From contig JAWUVZ010000084.1 in NCBI GenBank assembly GCA_034112105.1, positions 1 to 36,157 of the forward strand: a stretch of 36,157 nt of DNA, read 5' to 3'. Position numbers and translations under genes: made by a program. The notes below the pieces were generated by a model. The model saw nothing but the letters and a program-made list of their open reading frames with translations, was not told the DNA's origin and did not search any database. The DNA is from Glaciecola sp034112105 (GTDB taxonomy: Bacteria > Pseudomonadota > Gammaproteobacteria > Enterobacterales > Alteromonadaceae). Shown here in pieces: positions 16,413 through 24,526 of this stretch. The stretch's first letter is position 1; every line of letters begins with the position of its first letter.

Positions 16413-16982
16413 TTATATTTGATGATCTTGGTAAGGATCGTCAATGTTTAGTTTGGCAAGTACAGCGGTTTCAATACCTTCCATTTCTTGCGCTTCATTT
16501 TGATGTGTATGGTCATAACCCAATAAATGCAACAATCCATGAATACACAAATGGGTCCAATGATCAATAATCTGCTTATTTTGTTCTTTAGCTTCTTGTT
16601 CAACAACAGCTGCACAAACAACTAAGTCACCTAAAAACGGCATATCAATATGCTCAGGTGCCTCAAATGGAAAGGATAACACATTTGTTGGTTTATCTTT
16701 TGCTCGATAGTCTAGATTGAGCTGTCGGGATTCGAAGGTATCCACGATGCGCAGGGTAACTTCAAAAGCCTGTTGCTGTATATTCTCAATGTCGCTATTG
16801 CTTGCAGCATTTGGAGATGCGCTCACATCATGCTCTAATTCAACCGTCTTTTGCGCAGATGCAATTGCTCGTAACTCATGAATAGTCGCATTTAGCCACT
16901 TTTCAATTTGCTCTGCTGTAGGTAAAGCGTTGCTGAGCTTATCCTGCTCAACCACGTCTTGTAAATCAACGAGAATCGTCAT
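16413..16982 (-). CDS. ybeY: Endoribonuclease / rRNA maturation factor YbeY
   Basis: YbeY is a zinc-dependent single-strand endoribonuclease needed for 16S rRNA 3'-end maturation and 70S ribosome quality control. The metal site HGLLHLLGYDH is intact, with ligands His148, His152 and His158. The preceding core strand NYRAKDKPTNVLSFPFE (here starting DYRAKDK) is also conserved. At 189 residues it is longer than the usual 150-165. The excess is a polar, low-complexity insertion near residues 50-72 (SASPNAASNSDIENIQQQ), probably a surface loop. The ATG at 16982 overlaps the end of ybeZ by 17 bases, which implies translational coupling. Confidence 0.96.
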   Translation of the reverse strand: MTILVDLQDVVEQDKLSNALPTAEQIEKWLNATIHELRAIASAQKTVELEHDVSASPNAASNSDIENIQQQAFEVTLRIVDTFESRQLNLDYRAKDKPTNVLSFPFEAPEHIDMPFLGDLVVCAAVVEQEAKEQNKQIIDHWTHLCIHGLLHLLGYDHTHQNEAQEMEGIETAVLAKLNIDDPYQDHQI

Positions 16983-18072
16983 TACTAGGCAGTTTACCTG
17001 TATAAGGTTGATTTAAATTCTGTTCATTAATATGCTGACTAGTATGACGAATTTGCTCATCTCTACGTTGTTTATTTTCTTGCAACTCAATTTCTTTGTT
17101 TGCTTCGTACTCTTCATAAGCTTGAACAATGCGGGCAACAATAGGGTGACGGACAACATCTTGTGCAGAGAAAAAATTAAACGAAATATCGCTCACGTCA
17201 TTTAAAACTTCTATGGCTTGACGCAGACCTGATTTTGCCCCTCTGGGTAAATCAATTTGCGTAATATCACCGGTAATTACCGCCTGAGAGTTAAAACCAA
17301 TACGTGTTAAGAACATTTTCATTTGCTCTACAGTCGTATTTTGACTTTAATCAAGAATGATAAATGCATCATTCAGTGTGCGACCGCGCATATAGGCTAG
17401 TGGTGCAACCTCAATCACGTTACGTTCAATGAGTTTTTCAACTTTTTCAAAGCCTAACATTTCAAATAGTGCATCGTACAAAGGGCGTAAATAAGGGTCA
17501 ACTTTTTGTGATAGATCGCCAGGCAGGAAGCCTAGCTTCTCGCCTGCTTCTACAGCAGGGCGGGTTAATAAAATACGTCTAACATCCTGACGCTCAAGTG
17601 CATCAACTGCACAAGCGACAGCAAGATAAGTTTTACCAGTTCCCGCAGGGCCGATACCAAAAGTAATGTCATGAGTAAGTATGTTAGACACATACTTTGA
17701 CTGATTTGGATTGCGCGGTTTTATAACCCCTCGTTTGGTTTTTATATGGACTTCTTTACCATAATCGCCGGCTTCAGCGCGTTCCAAGCATTTTACTTCT
17801 TGAATAGCTAAGTGCACCTGATTAGGCTCTAAATTAGGAACACTGCCTTTGACGGGTTGAGTTTCTATATATAACAACTTTAGCAGTTCACTAGCGCCAT
17901 TCGCCTGTTGTAAGTCACCTATGACCTTAAACTCGTTTGCGCGGTAAGTTATTTCCACACCTAAACGACGTTCAATTTGTTTGATGTTGTCGTCTAATGG
18001 ACCGCAAAGGCTCGATAAACGTTTGTTGTCCTGCGGCTGTAATACGATTTCGTTACTGACTAACTTGCTCAA
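16966..18072 (-). pseudogene. ybeZ: PhoH-like ATPase YbeZ, interrupted by an in-frame UAA in Walker B
   Basis: YbeZ is a cytosolic PhoH-family P-loop ATPase that partners YbeY. The frame starts at TTG 18072, with AGAGG five bases upstream, and carries Walker A GPAGTGKT at residues 141-148. At codon 242 (17349-17347) the expected Glu of Walker B (AFIILDE) is TAA: the DNA reads ILD-stop-SQNTTVEQMKMF. The frame is not shifted: conserved sequence resumes directly after the stop (TRIGFNSQAVITGDITQIDLPRG) and runs to 16966. One base change (GAA to TAA) explains it. Without readthrough the 241-residue product has Walker A but lacks the catalytic Glu and sensor motifs. The C-terminal part could be reinitiated only from ATG 17322. 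It may be a true nonsense mutation, a readthrough site or a sequence error. Confidence 0.93.
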
Positions 18073-18164
18073 TATAACCTCTTTATTTAAGACTTCCGCT
18101 TATTCTGAAATGAAACATCCTGTTTTACAACCCAGCTTTCAAGTTGCCTGCTGTCACCAAAAGA

Positions 18165-19592
18165 TTAAGCAGGAATAAATTGAGTCGCACTCGTGTTATC
18201 AGGTTGTGGCTGTTTAGCCATAATGCTTTGTGGCGATACAGCGACACGTAATCCCATATCTTTTTCACGTCTTAGCACTTTACCACGCAGTGAATTACTG
18301 TAAACCTCTGTAATCTCAACGTCTACAAATTCACCAATCATGTCAGGAGAACCTTCGAAATTAACCACACGATTATTTTCTGTTCTACCTGTTAATTCCA
18401 TCACATTTTTCTTCGACGGGCCTTCAACCAAAATGCGTTGAGTTGTTTGTACCATATTGCGAGCAATGCGCAGCGCATTTTGATTGATACGTTGTTGTAA
18501 AATTTGTAATCGCTGCTTCTTGGTTGCATCAGTCACATCATCAACAATATCAGCTGCAGGAGTGCCAGGCCGAGAGCTATAAATGAAACTAAAACTCATG
18601 TCATAATCAATGGCACTAATTAAATCCATTGTGGCTTCAAAATCAGCATCTGTCTCACCAGGGAAGCCAATAATAAAATCCGATGACATACAAAGATTAG
18701 GACGGACTTTTTTCAATTTCCGAATAGTAGACTTATATTCGATGGCAGTGTGGCCACGTTTCATTTGATTAAGAATACGATCAGATCCGCTTTGAACTGG
18801 TAAGTGCAGGTGATTAACTAATTCTGGAATATGTTTATAAGCTTCTACGATATCATCCGTAAATTCAACTGGGTGCGAGGTTGTGTAACGTATGCGGTCG
18901 ATGCCATCGATAGATGCAACAAGCTCGAGTAACTCAGCAAAACGGCAAATACTGCCGTCATAATGCGGGCCTCTAAATGCATTTACGTTTTGACCTAATA
19001 AATTAACTTCACGTACACCTTGTGCAGCAAGTTGAGCGATTTCAAGCAATACGTCATCTACGGGACGATTGACTTCTTCGCCACGAGTATAAGGCACGAC
19101 ACAAAAACTGCAGTACTTTGAACACCCTTCCATAATTGAAACAAAGGCAGTTGGGCCATCTGCGCGTGGTTCAGGCAAACGGTCAAACTTTTCGATTTCA
19201 GGGAAGCTAACATCAACAACCGCTTTGTCGCCTCCTTGGATTTGTTTAATCATTTCAGGCAAACGATGCAATGTTTGTGGGCCAAAAACGATATCGACAT
19301 AGGGAGCACGCTTTCTAATTTCGGCACCTTCTTGAGAAGCAACGCAACCGCCAACACCGATGATTAGACCTGGCTTGTCTTGTTTTAAATTTTTCCAACG
19401 GCCTAATTGGTGGAATACCTTCTCCTGCGCCTTTTCGCGGATAGAACACGTATTCAACAGTATAACATCTGCATCTTCCGCTTCTTCTGCAAGCGCATAG
19501 CCATGAGTCGCATCAAGAAGTTCTGCCATCTTCTGAGAATCATACTCGTTCATCTGGCAGCCCCAGGTTTTGATAAATAACTTTTTGTTCAT
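18165..19592 (-). CDS. miaB: tRNA-2-methylthio-N6-dimethylallyladenosine synthase MiaB
   Basis: MiaB is a radical-SAM enzyme that methylthiolates i6A37 of tRNAs reading UNN codons. The protein is 475 residues from ATG 19592; an upstream frame extension to 19658 is unconserved, as the family begins KKLFIKTWGCQMNEYDS. The N-terminal domain supplies three Cys ligands for one 4Fe-4S cluster (Cys12 in WGCQMNEYDS, LNTCSIREKA, GVGGCVASQEG). The radical-SAM core has CSKYCSFCVVPY for the second cluster. A C-terminal TRAM domain follows (about 375-440). It heads the miaB-ybeZ-ybeY-corC-lnt cluster. No strong Shine-Dalgarno precedes the ATG. Confidence 0.97.
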   Translation of the reverse strand: MNKKLFIKTWGCQMNEYDSQKMAELLDATHGYALAEEAEDADVILLNTCSIREKAQEKVFHQLGRWKNLKQDKPGLIIGVGGCVASQEGAEIRKRAPYVDIVFGPQTLHRLPEMIKQIQGGDKAVVDVSFPEIEKFDRLPEPRADGPTAFVSIMEGCSKYCSFCVVPYTRGEEVNRPVDDVLLEIAQLAAQGVREVNLLGQNVNAFRGPHYDGSICRFAELLELVASIDGIDRIRYTTSHPVEFTDDIVEAYKHIPELVNHLHLPVQSGSDRILNQMKRGHTAIEYKSTIRKLKKVRPNLCMSSDFIIGFPGETDADFEATMDLISAIDYDMSFSFIYSSRPGTPAADIVDDVTDATKKQRLQILQQRINQNALRIARNMVQTTQRILVEGPSKKNVMELTGRTENNRVVNFEGSPDMIGEFVDVEITEVYSNSLRGKVLRREKDMGLRVAVSPQSIMAKQPQPDNTSATQFIPA

Positions 19593-19761
19593 AATAGCGA
19601 TATTTCGTCTTTTATTAGGTATATAAGCACCGAGCATAAGAAGTTCTCTTATCCGCATCGGCTATTTTTCCGCTTGGAATATAGGCGTATGGCCTTTCAT
19701 TTTAGACTGAAATAGCTATATACGCTAGTGTAAACGCCCAGTAGTTTATATTTTATTTTGA

Positions 19762-20613
19762 TTACATAAACCATCGTTGTCTAATCGTTACATTTGCAGC
19801 CCAAATCAGAAGAATTGCGCCAAAAAGCATACCTAATGTGAGAGGTTCGTCCCAAAATGCATAACCAATAATGGCGGCAAAAAATACGCTTGAATAACCC
19901 AGTAGACCTATTTTTACGGGTGAGGCGTAATGGTATGCCTGTGTCATGAGTAATTGGCCACAAACAGCTAACGCACCGATAATGCTCAATAAAAGTAAAT
20001 TGTGATCACTAATAGGTTGCCAGTCAATTATTACTAATGGGAATGAAAATAAGGTTGAAACACTAATAAAGTAAAAAACAATCCGGACCGCAGGTTCAGT
20101 GTCGGCTAACTTTCTGATTGTACATTTGGTAATAGCAACTAAAAGTGCACACAATATCACAATAAATAACAGATTAAGTTGGATCCCTTGTTGAGGATTT
20201 ATTATAAATGCGACACCAACGGATCCAATCATAATGGCAACCACTGTTTTCCATTGAATACTTTCTTTTAACCATACTTTGGCTACTATAGGGATAAAAA
20301 ATGGCGCCATTTTTAAAGCCATGATAGCCGACGTAAATGGCATATTTGCAAGTACATAGAAAAAACAATACATACCTGAAAGACCGGTTGCAGCGCGAAA
20401 TAAATGTAGGCCAATACGCTGTGTATGTATGGCTGTAGTCCCTTTTTTTAAGCACCAAGGACCTAAAAATAATAAAGCAAAAAAATTACGGAAAAAAACC
20501 ATCTGAGATTCGGTCAAGTCGTCGCTTAACAGCTTTACAATGGAGCCAACTCCAGCAAAAAAGGCTTCCGCAACAACCAGCGCAATCGCACCTAGTAACA
20601 CGTTATTTTTCAT
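19762..20613 (-). CDS. DMT-superfamily transporter, EamA family
   Basis: The 283-residue integral membrane protein has about ten hydrophobic segments arranged as two EamA repeats (about 8-135 and 145-278). Features include VVAEAFFAGVGSIVKLLSDD, the family-typical FFRNFFALLFLGPW after the first helix, and a second-repeat end FWDEPLTLGMLFGAILL. EamA proteins export or import small metabolites such as amino acids or purines; the substrate cannot be predicted here. ATG 20613 has only a weak GGTAA upstream. It sits between miaB and the divergent ubiF, which are direct neighbours in E. coli, so it is an insertion into that conserved pair. Confidence 0.9.
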   Translation of the reverse strand: MKNNVLLGAIALVVAEAFFAGVGSIVKLLSDDLTESQMVFFRNFFALLFLGPWCLKKGTTAIHTQRIGLHLFRAATGLSGMYCFFYVLANMPFTSAIMALKMAPFFIPIVAKVWLKESIQWKTVVAIMIGSVGVAFIINPQQGIQLNLLFIVILCALLVAITKCTIRKLADTEPAVRIVFYFISVSTLFSFPLVIIDWQPISDHNLLLLSIIGALAVCGQLLMTQAYHYASPVKIGLLGYSSVFFAAIIGYAFWDEPLTLGMLFGAILLIWAANVTIRQRWFM

Positions 20614-20923
20614 TATTTACCATATTATTGAGTTGGCGCATAAGAGTGAGAACGATGTATACTAGCTTCAGGATCTAATTCATTTTTTAACGTTAGCTTG
20701 CGCAACAACATACGTAATCACTTGTGCAGTAGATAGTGCGATTCAGGGTTTAGTGCACATTATAGCGTGTATGTTCGTGAACTGTTTGCTAATTAAAGCG
20801 TAATTAATGCGAGAGCTATAGATTCGTTCTCAACCGATAGTTAAAACAATAGATCAACCGTTTTTCGAACCTTGTATATTGAGTAAGCATGAGCATAAAT
20901 ACTGTCATAAAAAGTAGAGCCGA
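20614..20923. other. Intergenic region between divergent DMT transporter and ubiF genes
   Basis: This 310-bp AT-rich spacer must hold promoters for both directions, but no -35/-10 pair stands out. The only structure I see is an inverted pair GTGCA (20724-20728) and TGCAC (20754-20758). A 14-codon frame at 20889-20933 overlaps the ubiF start and is probably chance. No gene supported. Confidence 0.4.
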
Positions 20924-22087
20924 ATGGATATAACCGTAGATTACTGCATTTTTGGAGGCGGTATGGTTGGTGGTGCGATGGCGATAGGACTTTCAAAACT
21001 AGGCTATAAAGTAGCTGTTATAGAAGCACATAAACCTAAACCATTCGATAAAGCGGACTTACCCGATTTGAGAGTTTCAGCTTTAAACCGCCTCACTCAG
21101 CGCTTGTTAAAACGCTATAATGTATGGGATAAAGTAATAGCAATGCGATGCCAGCAATACCAACGCCTTTCGGTATGGGAAAACCGTGCCAGAGCGTTGC
21201 ATTTTGAGGCGTCACAAATAGGCGAATCTTATTTAGGGTACTTTGTTGAAAACCGTATTTTACAACTGGCTTTAATAGACACGATTGAACAAGAACATGC
21301 TGATAACATCCATGTGGTCTATGGCAGAGCAATCAGTATCAATGTTACTGAAGCTAGTGTGGAACTAGATAACGATATTCATATTCAAGCGAATATACTG
21401 ATTGGCGCAGATGGCGGAAATTCACAATTACGCCAACAAGCTAATATTGGCGTAACAGGCTGGCAATATGAGCAGCAAGCTAATGTGCTATTAGTAAAAA
21501 TGGCATCTAAGTTTGAATCAGCAACATGGCAACAATTTACACCACAAGGGCCAGTTGCTTTCCTTCCCTTGTTTGATGGCCATGCAAACTTAGTTTGGTA
21601 CGCGGACTCAACAATGAGTCAACATATCCGAAACACTAACAATGATGTTATTAAAAAGGACGTTCTTGCCCGATTTCCCTCTATTTTAGGTGATTTTGAG
21701 ATCCTAGATAAAACCGGTTTTCCATTGAGGCGAATGCACGCCAATACATATTGGCGAAAAAATGTAGTGTTAATAGGTGATGCAGCACATCAAATAAACC
21801 CATTGGCAGGTCAAGGAGTGAATCTTGGTTTTAAAGACGTAGATGCCTTGGTTGAATCCATTAAGAATAACCCCATTACTGGTGTTAACAAACAGGCATT
21901 GATAAATTACGAAAAGACCAGAAGAACGCCTAACTTGCTCATGATGAGTGCGATGGACGTTTTCTATCAAACCTTTAGCAATGACATTAGCATGTTAAAA
22001 ATGATCCGTAATTTAGGTGTTCAAGTGGCTAATATAGCGGGACCAATTAAGCATAAAGTACTTAAATATGCGATGGGGCTCGAGTAA
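20924..22087 (+). CDS. ubiF: FAD-dependent ubiquinone-biosynthesis hydroxylase (UbiF type)
   Basis: The 387-residue flavoprotein belongs to the UbiH/UbiF/VisC/COQ6 monooxygenases that hydroxylate the ubiquinone ring. The three FAD motifs are present: GGGMVGGAMAIGL (about residues 9-21), the central IGADGGNSQLRQQA, and VLIGDAAHQINPLAGQGVNLGFKD near the C-terminal half. UbiF is preferred over UbiH because the gene is divergent from the miaB cluster, the E. coli ubiF position. UbiF catalyses the last ring hydroxylation (C6 of demethoxyubiquinol). The exact position specificity is not provable from sequence. The Shine-Dalgarno is weak (TAGAG). A 56-residue membrane protein follows, probably co-transcribed. 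Confidence 0.88.
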   Translation: MDITVDYCIFGGGMVGGAMAIGLSKLGYKVAVIEAHKPKPFDKADLPDLRVSALNRLTQRLLKRYNVWDKVIAMRCQQYQRLSVWENRARALHFEASQIGESYLGYFVENRILQLALIDTIEQEHADNIHVVYGRAISINVTEASVELDNDIHIQANILIGADGGNSQLRQQANIGVTGWQYEQQANVLLVKMASKFESATWQQFTPQGPVAFLPLFDGHANLVWYADSTMSQHIRNTNNDVIKKDVLARFPSILGDFEILDKTGFPLRRMHANTYWRKNVVLIGDAAHQINPLAGQGVNLGFKDVDALVESIKNNPITGVNKQALINYEKTRRTPNLLMMSAMDVFYQTFSNDISMLKMIRNLGVQVANIAGPIKHKVLKYAMGLE

Positions 22088-22179
22088 GCCTTTGGTTATC
22101 GTATGCAAAGAATATAAGGCCGAGAAAAAACAGAATTAAGTAACGGATAGTCGCTTAAGTATATAAAAAGGAAGTATTT

Positions 22180-22350
22180 ATGGCAGTTTTAGGTATTTTA
22201 GCGGTTTTATTTATCGCACTCATCGTCATTATTCCGATGCTTGAGAAATCAAGCGTGAGGATATCTCCACAAACCCAAGCTAAATTTATGAAATGGGCTA
22301 TACCGCTCATTGTAATTCTGCTCCTAATACAACTCTTCATGTATATGTAA
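22180..22350 (+). CDS. Small two-helix membrane protein, 56 residues, unknown function
   Basis: The ATG at 22180 is preceded by AAAAAGGA with seven-base spacing, a strong ribosome-binding site. The product has a hydrophobic helix (VLGILAVLFIALIVIIPML), a short polar loop (EKSSVRISPQTQAKFMK) and a second helix (WAIPLIVILLLIQLFMYM) ending at TAA 22350. Two spans joined by a charged loop suggest a hairpin in the inner membrane with both ends on the same side. It lies 92 bases after ubiF on the same strand and may be co-transcribed. I do not recognise a family. It might be a small accessory subunit or a regulator of a membrane enzyme (inference only). Confidence 0.7.
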   Translation: MAVLGILAVLFIALIVIIPMLEKSSVRISPQTQAKFMKWAIPLIVILLLIQLFMYM

Positions 22351-22376
22351 GCTTGCTGCAGCTGGGCCGCATAAGG

Positions 22377-22401
22377 GCGCAATCATTTGCTGTGGTTGCG
22401 C
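22377..22401. terminator. Weak convergent hairpin
   Basis: GCGCAA (22377-22382) pairs with TTGCGC (22396-22401) between the convergent small membrane protein gene and the symporter gene. There is no T-run on either strand, so it is a possible factor-assisted terminator at most. Confidence 0.3.
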
Positions 22402-22421
22402 GTCAGTATAGTCTGGGCATA

Positions 22422-23918
22422 CTATTTCCAAATCTGGTCTTCTGTACTTCCCTGTATTTTGCAATCAGCTTCAATAAAGTCCATTTTTTGTTGGTTTTTG
22501 CGTTTCTCATTGTAATCTTTAGTAACCGCAACAATAGTTGGCGTGAGCATAACAATCGCAATAATGTTTACCACTGTCATTAACCCTAAAGCCATATCAG
22601 CCATTGCCCATACTTTGGGTACTGCGGCCATTGAGCCCCATAAAATCATTCCAAGGTAACCGGTAGTATAGAAAGCTCGGCCAAACTTGTTGTCGAGTTT
22701 AAATACGTGCAAATTACTCTCTCCGTATGCGTAGTTTGCAACTACCGAGGTAAATGCAAATAAACTAATCGCTGCTGCAACAAAATCTCCGCCATACACT
22801 CCTAAATGACTTTCCATAGCAGTCTGCGTTAAGCGAATACCCTCCATTTCGCCAACATCATTACCATGACCAGCTAATAAGATAATAAAGGCAGTGCAAG
22901 TACATAGGATCATAGTGTCAATAAAAACGCCAAGCATCTGAATATAACCTTGTGACACAGGATGATTAGGGTGGGGCGACGCACTTGCTGCTGCATGTGG
23001 CACACTGCCTGAACCAGCCTCGTTAGAATATAACCCCCGTTGTATGCCGTTTTTTACGGCTGCGGCAAATGCGCCAGCGCCAGCTTCCTGCAACCCAAAC
23101 GCTGACTTTACGATGTCAATAAGAACGTCGGGCAACAATTGAATATTGATAATAGTAATAACCAAAGCGACTATAACGTACGCGAAACCCATAAAAGGCA
23201 CTATCCATTCGGCAAATCTCGCAATTGCTCGTAAACCACCAATAACTATTAACCCAGCGAGGACGATAATGACCAGTCCTGAATGAAAGGTTTCGATACC
23301 GTAGCTATTACTGAGCGCGTCAGTAATAGTATTTGCTTGAACCGCTGAAAACACGAATCCGTAACCAAAAAATAAACAAAGGGCGAATAAGATAGCGAAC
23401 CATGAATTATTTAAGCCCTGCTTTATATAGTAAGCTGGTCCACCCCTATATTCCCCATTCTCGTCTTTTATTTTATATACTTGGCCTAATACGCTCTCAG
23501 CATAACCGGTTGCCATTCCCAGTAATGCAATAACCCACATCCAAAATATGGCGCCGGCACCCCCTAAGGAGATGGCAACAGCTACTCCGGCTAAATTACC
23601 GGTACCAACCCTAGCTGAAAGACTTGTGCACAATGCTTGAAATGAACTTATACCAGCAGCATCGCTTTTACCGCTGCCTTTGAGCAGCGAAAACATGTGC
23701 CTAAAGTTGAGTAATTGAATGAATTTGAGTTTTACAGTGAACCAGATGCCAGCTATCAAAAGCATATAAATAAGGACTTGACCATCACCCCACAAAACCA
23801 TATTGATAAAGTCGACCGCGGTAGTTATCCATTGACCCATAAGATTAAATACGGTCGAAAAAATGTTTGCGGATTCTTCAATGGGGTTTTGTATCTTATT
23901 AACTAAGTTAAATAACAA
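22422..23918 (-). CDS. Alanine/glycine:cation symporter family protein (AgcS)
   Basis: This 498-residue inner-membrane protein belongs to the alanine or glycine:cation symporter family, which imports small neutral amino acids with Na+ or H+. Diagnostic segments are SFQALCTSLSARVGTGNLAG (about residues 92-111), GGPAYYIKQGL and the downstream LYSNEAGSGSVPHAAASA. Many hydrophobic helices span the protein, with a polar C-terminal tail. The start is TTG at 23918, supported by AAAGGAAC about eight bases upstream; the first Met in the frame lies 26 codons further in, after a plausible family N-terminus. It follows the tRNA operon on the same strand but is isolated from it by a strong terminator. Confidence 0.93.
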   Translation of the reverse strand: MLFNLVNKIQNPIEESANIFSTVFNLMGQWITTAVDFINMVLWGDGQVLIYMLLIAGIWFTVKLKFIQLLNFRHMFSLLKGSGKSDAAGISSFQALCTSLSARVGTGNLAGVAVAISLGGAGAIFWMWVIALLGMATGYAESVLGQVYKIKDENGEYRGGPAYYIKQGLNNSWFAILFALCLFFGYGFVFSAVQANTITDALSNSYGIETFHSGLVIIVLAGLIVIGGLRAIARFAEWIVPFMGFAYVIVALVITIINIQLLPDVLIDIVKSAFGLQEAGAGAFAAAVKNGIQRGLYSNEAGSGSVPHAAASASPHPNHPVSQGYIQMLGVFIDTMILCTCTAFIILLAGHGNDVGEMEGIRLTQTAMESHLGVYGGDFVAAAISLFAFTSVVANYAYGESNLHVFKLDNKFGRAFYTTGYLGMILWGSMAAVPKVWAMADMALGLMTVVNIIAIVMLTPTIVAVTKDYNEKRKNQQKMDFIEADCKIQGSTEDQIWK

Positions 23919-23937
23919 AATTCTGTTCCTTTAAAAC

Positions 23938-23964
23938 GCAAAAAACGCCGGATAAACCGGCGTT
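23938..23964 (-). terminator. Intrinsic terminator of the tRNA operon
   Basis: On the minus strand AACGCCGG (23964-23957) pairs with CCGGCGTT (23951-23944) around a TTTAT loop, followed by TTTTTGCGTTTT. It lies directly after the last tRNA-Gln and just before the symporter start. Confidence 0.92.
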
Positions 23965-23971
23965 CTAAATT

Positions 23972-24047
23972 TGGCTGGGGTAGCAGGACTCGAACCTACG
24001 AATGACGGGATCAAAACCCGTTGCCTTACCAACTTGGCTATACCCCA
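23972..24047 (-). tRNA. tRNA-Gln (anticodon TTG), copy 1
   Basis: The 76-nt gene has acceptor TGGGGTA/TACCCCA with encoded GCCA end. The anticodon stem is ACGGG/CCCGT and the seven-base loop TTTTGAT gives anticodon TTG. The T-loop TTCGAGT is normal. The variable loop is one base longer than in copies 2 and 3. It is last in the Met-Leu-Gln-Gln operon. The anticodon is normal, not an ochre suppressor. Confidence 0.97.
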
Positions 24048-24105
24048 AGAGTAATCAAGGATGCTCTAAATTACAACTCAAACTTTTGAGTTTTAAAAAC
24101 TGAGA

Positions 24106-24180
24106 TGGCTGGGGTAGCAGGACTTGAACCTACGATCGCGGGATCAAAACCCGCTGCCTTACCAACTTGGCTATACCCCA
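24106..24180 (-). tRNA. tRNA-Gln (anticodon TTG), copy 2
   Basis: A 75-nt tRNA with acceptor TGGGGTA/TACCCCA, encoded CCA and anticodon loop TTTTGAT (TTG). It is identical over its whole length to the tRNA-Gln at 30077-30151, and differs from copy 1 in the anticodon-stem bottom pair, the variable loop and one T-loop base. Confidence 0.97.
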
Positions 24181-24188
24181 ACAGTTTT

Positions 24189-24273
24189 TGGTGCGGAAGG
24201 AGAGACTTGAACTCTCACGCCGTGAAGCACTGGAACCTAAATCCAGCGTGTCTACCAATTCCACCACTCCCGC
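24189..24273 (-). tRNA. tRNA-Leu (anticodon TAG)
   Basis: An 85-nt class II tRNA with acceptor GCGGGAG/CTTCCGC, encoded ACCA end and a long variable arm (TGCTTCACGGCGT). The anticodon stem CTGGA/TCCAG with loop TTTAGGT gives anticodon TAG. It lies between tRNA-Met and tRNA-Gln, as leuW does in the E. coli metT-leuW-gln cluster. Confidence 0.97.
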
Positions 24274-24308
24274 ATATCTCAGTCACCTATTATTCCTAAT
24301 AAGTGAAT

Positions 24309-24385
24309 TGGTTGCTACGGCGGGACTCGAACCTGCGACCCCATCATTATGAGTGATGTGCGCTAACCAGCTGAGCTACGTAGCC
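24309..24385 (-). tRNA. tRNA-Met, elongator (anticodon CAT), with 1:72 mismatch
   Basis: A 77-nt tRNA with anticodon stem CATCA/TGATG and loop CTCATAA, anticodon CAT. It lacks the three G-C pairs of the initiator anticodon stem, and its body matches elongator tRNA-Met rather than tRNA-Ile2. The 5' strand is GGCTACG and the 3' strand is CGTAGCA followed by A-CCA, so G1 faces A72 instead of C. The E. coli gene has C there. It is the first gene of the operon, 46 bases after the -10 element. Confidence 0.95.
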
Positions 24386-24431
24386 TACCTATCACTCTAA
24401 AGCGGTGATTGTCCGTTTCAGAGTGGCGCGT

Positions 24432-24460
24432 ATTATGCTTAGTTGACGTGAGGTCGTCAA
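24432..24460 (-). promoter_or_regulatory. Promoter of the Met-Leu-Gln-Gln tRNA operon
   Basis: On the minus strand TTGACG (24460-24455), a 17-base spacer and CATAAT (24437-24432) form a near-consensus sigma-70 promoter. The bases after the -10 are ACGCGCCACTC, a GC-rich discriminator of the kind found at stringently controlled stable-RNA promoters. The first tRNA begins about 46 bases downstream. Confidence 0.85.
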
Positions 24461-24526
24461 CCCCTTTTTTGCATGAAATAACTAGATGGACACAAAATAA
24501 TCAAGAAACATAAGTAATGAACAAAA

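Noticed and set aside
19593..19658. Longer miaB start
   Set aside because: The extra residues are unconserved; MNKKLFIKTWGCQMN matches the family start.
20889..20933. 14-codon frame overlapping the ubiF start as a leader peptide
   Set aside because: No ribosome-binding site, no codon bias toward a regulatory amino acid, and no attenuator structure.
24105..24352. Open frames of about 60 residues overlapping the tRNA genes
   Set aside because: They are antisense readings of the tRNA sequences, a known source of spurious proteins.
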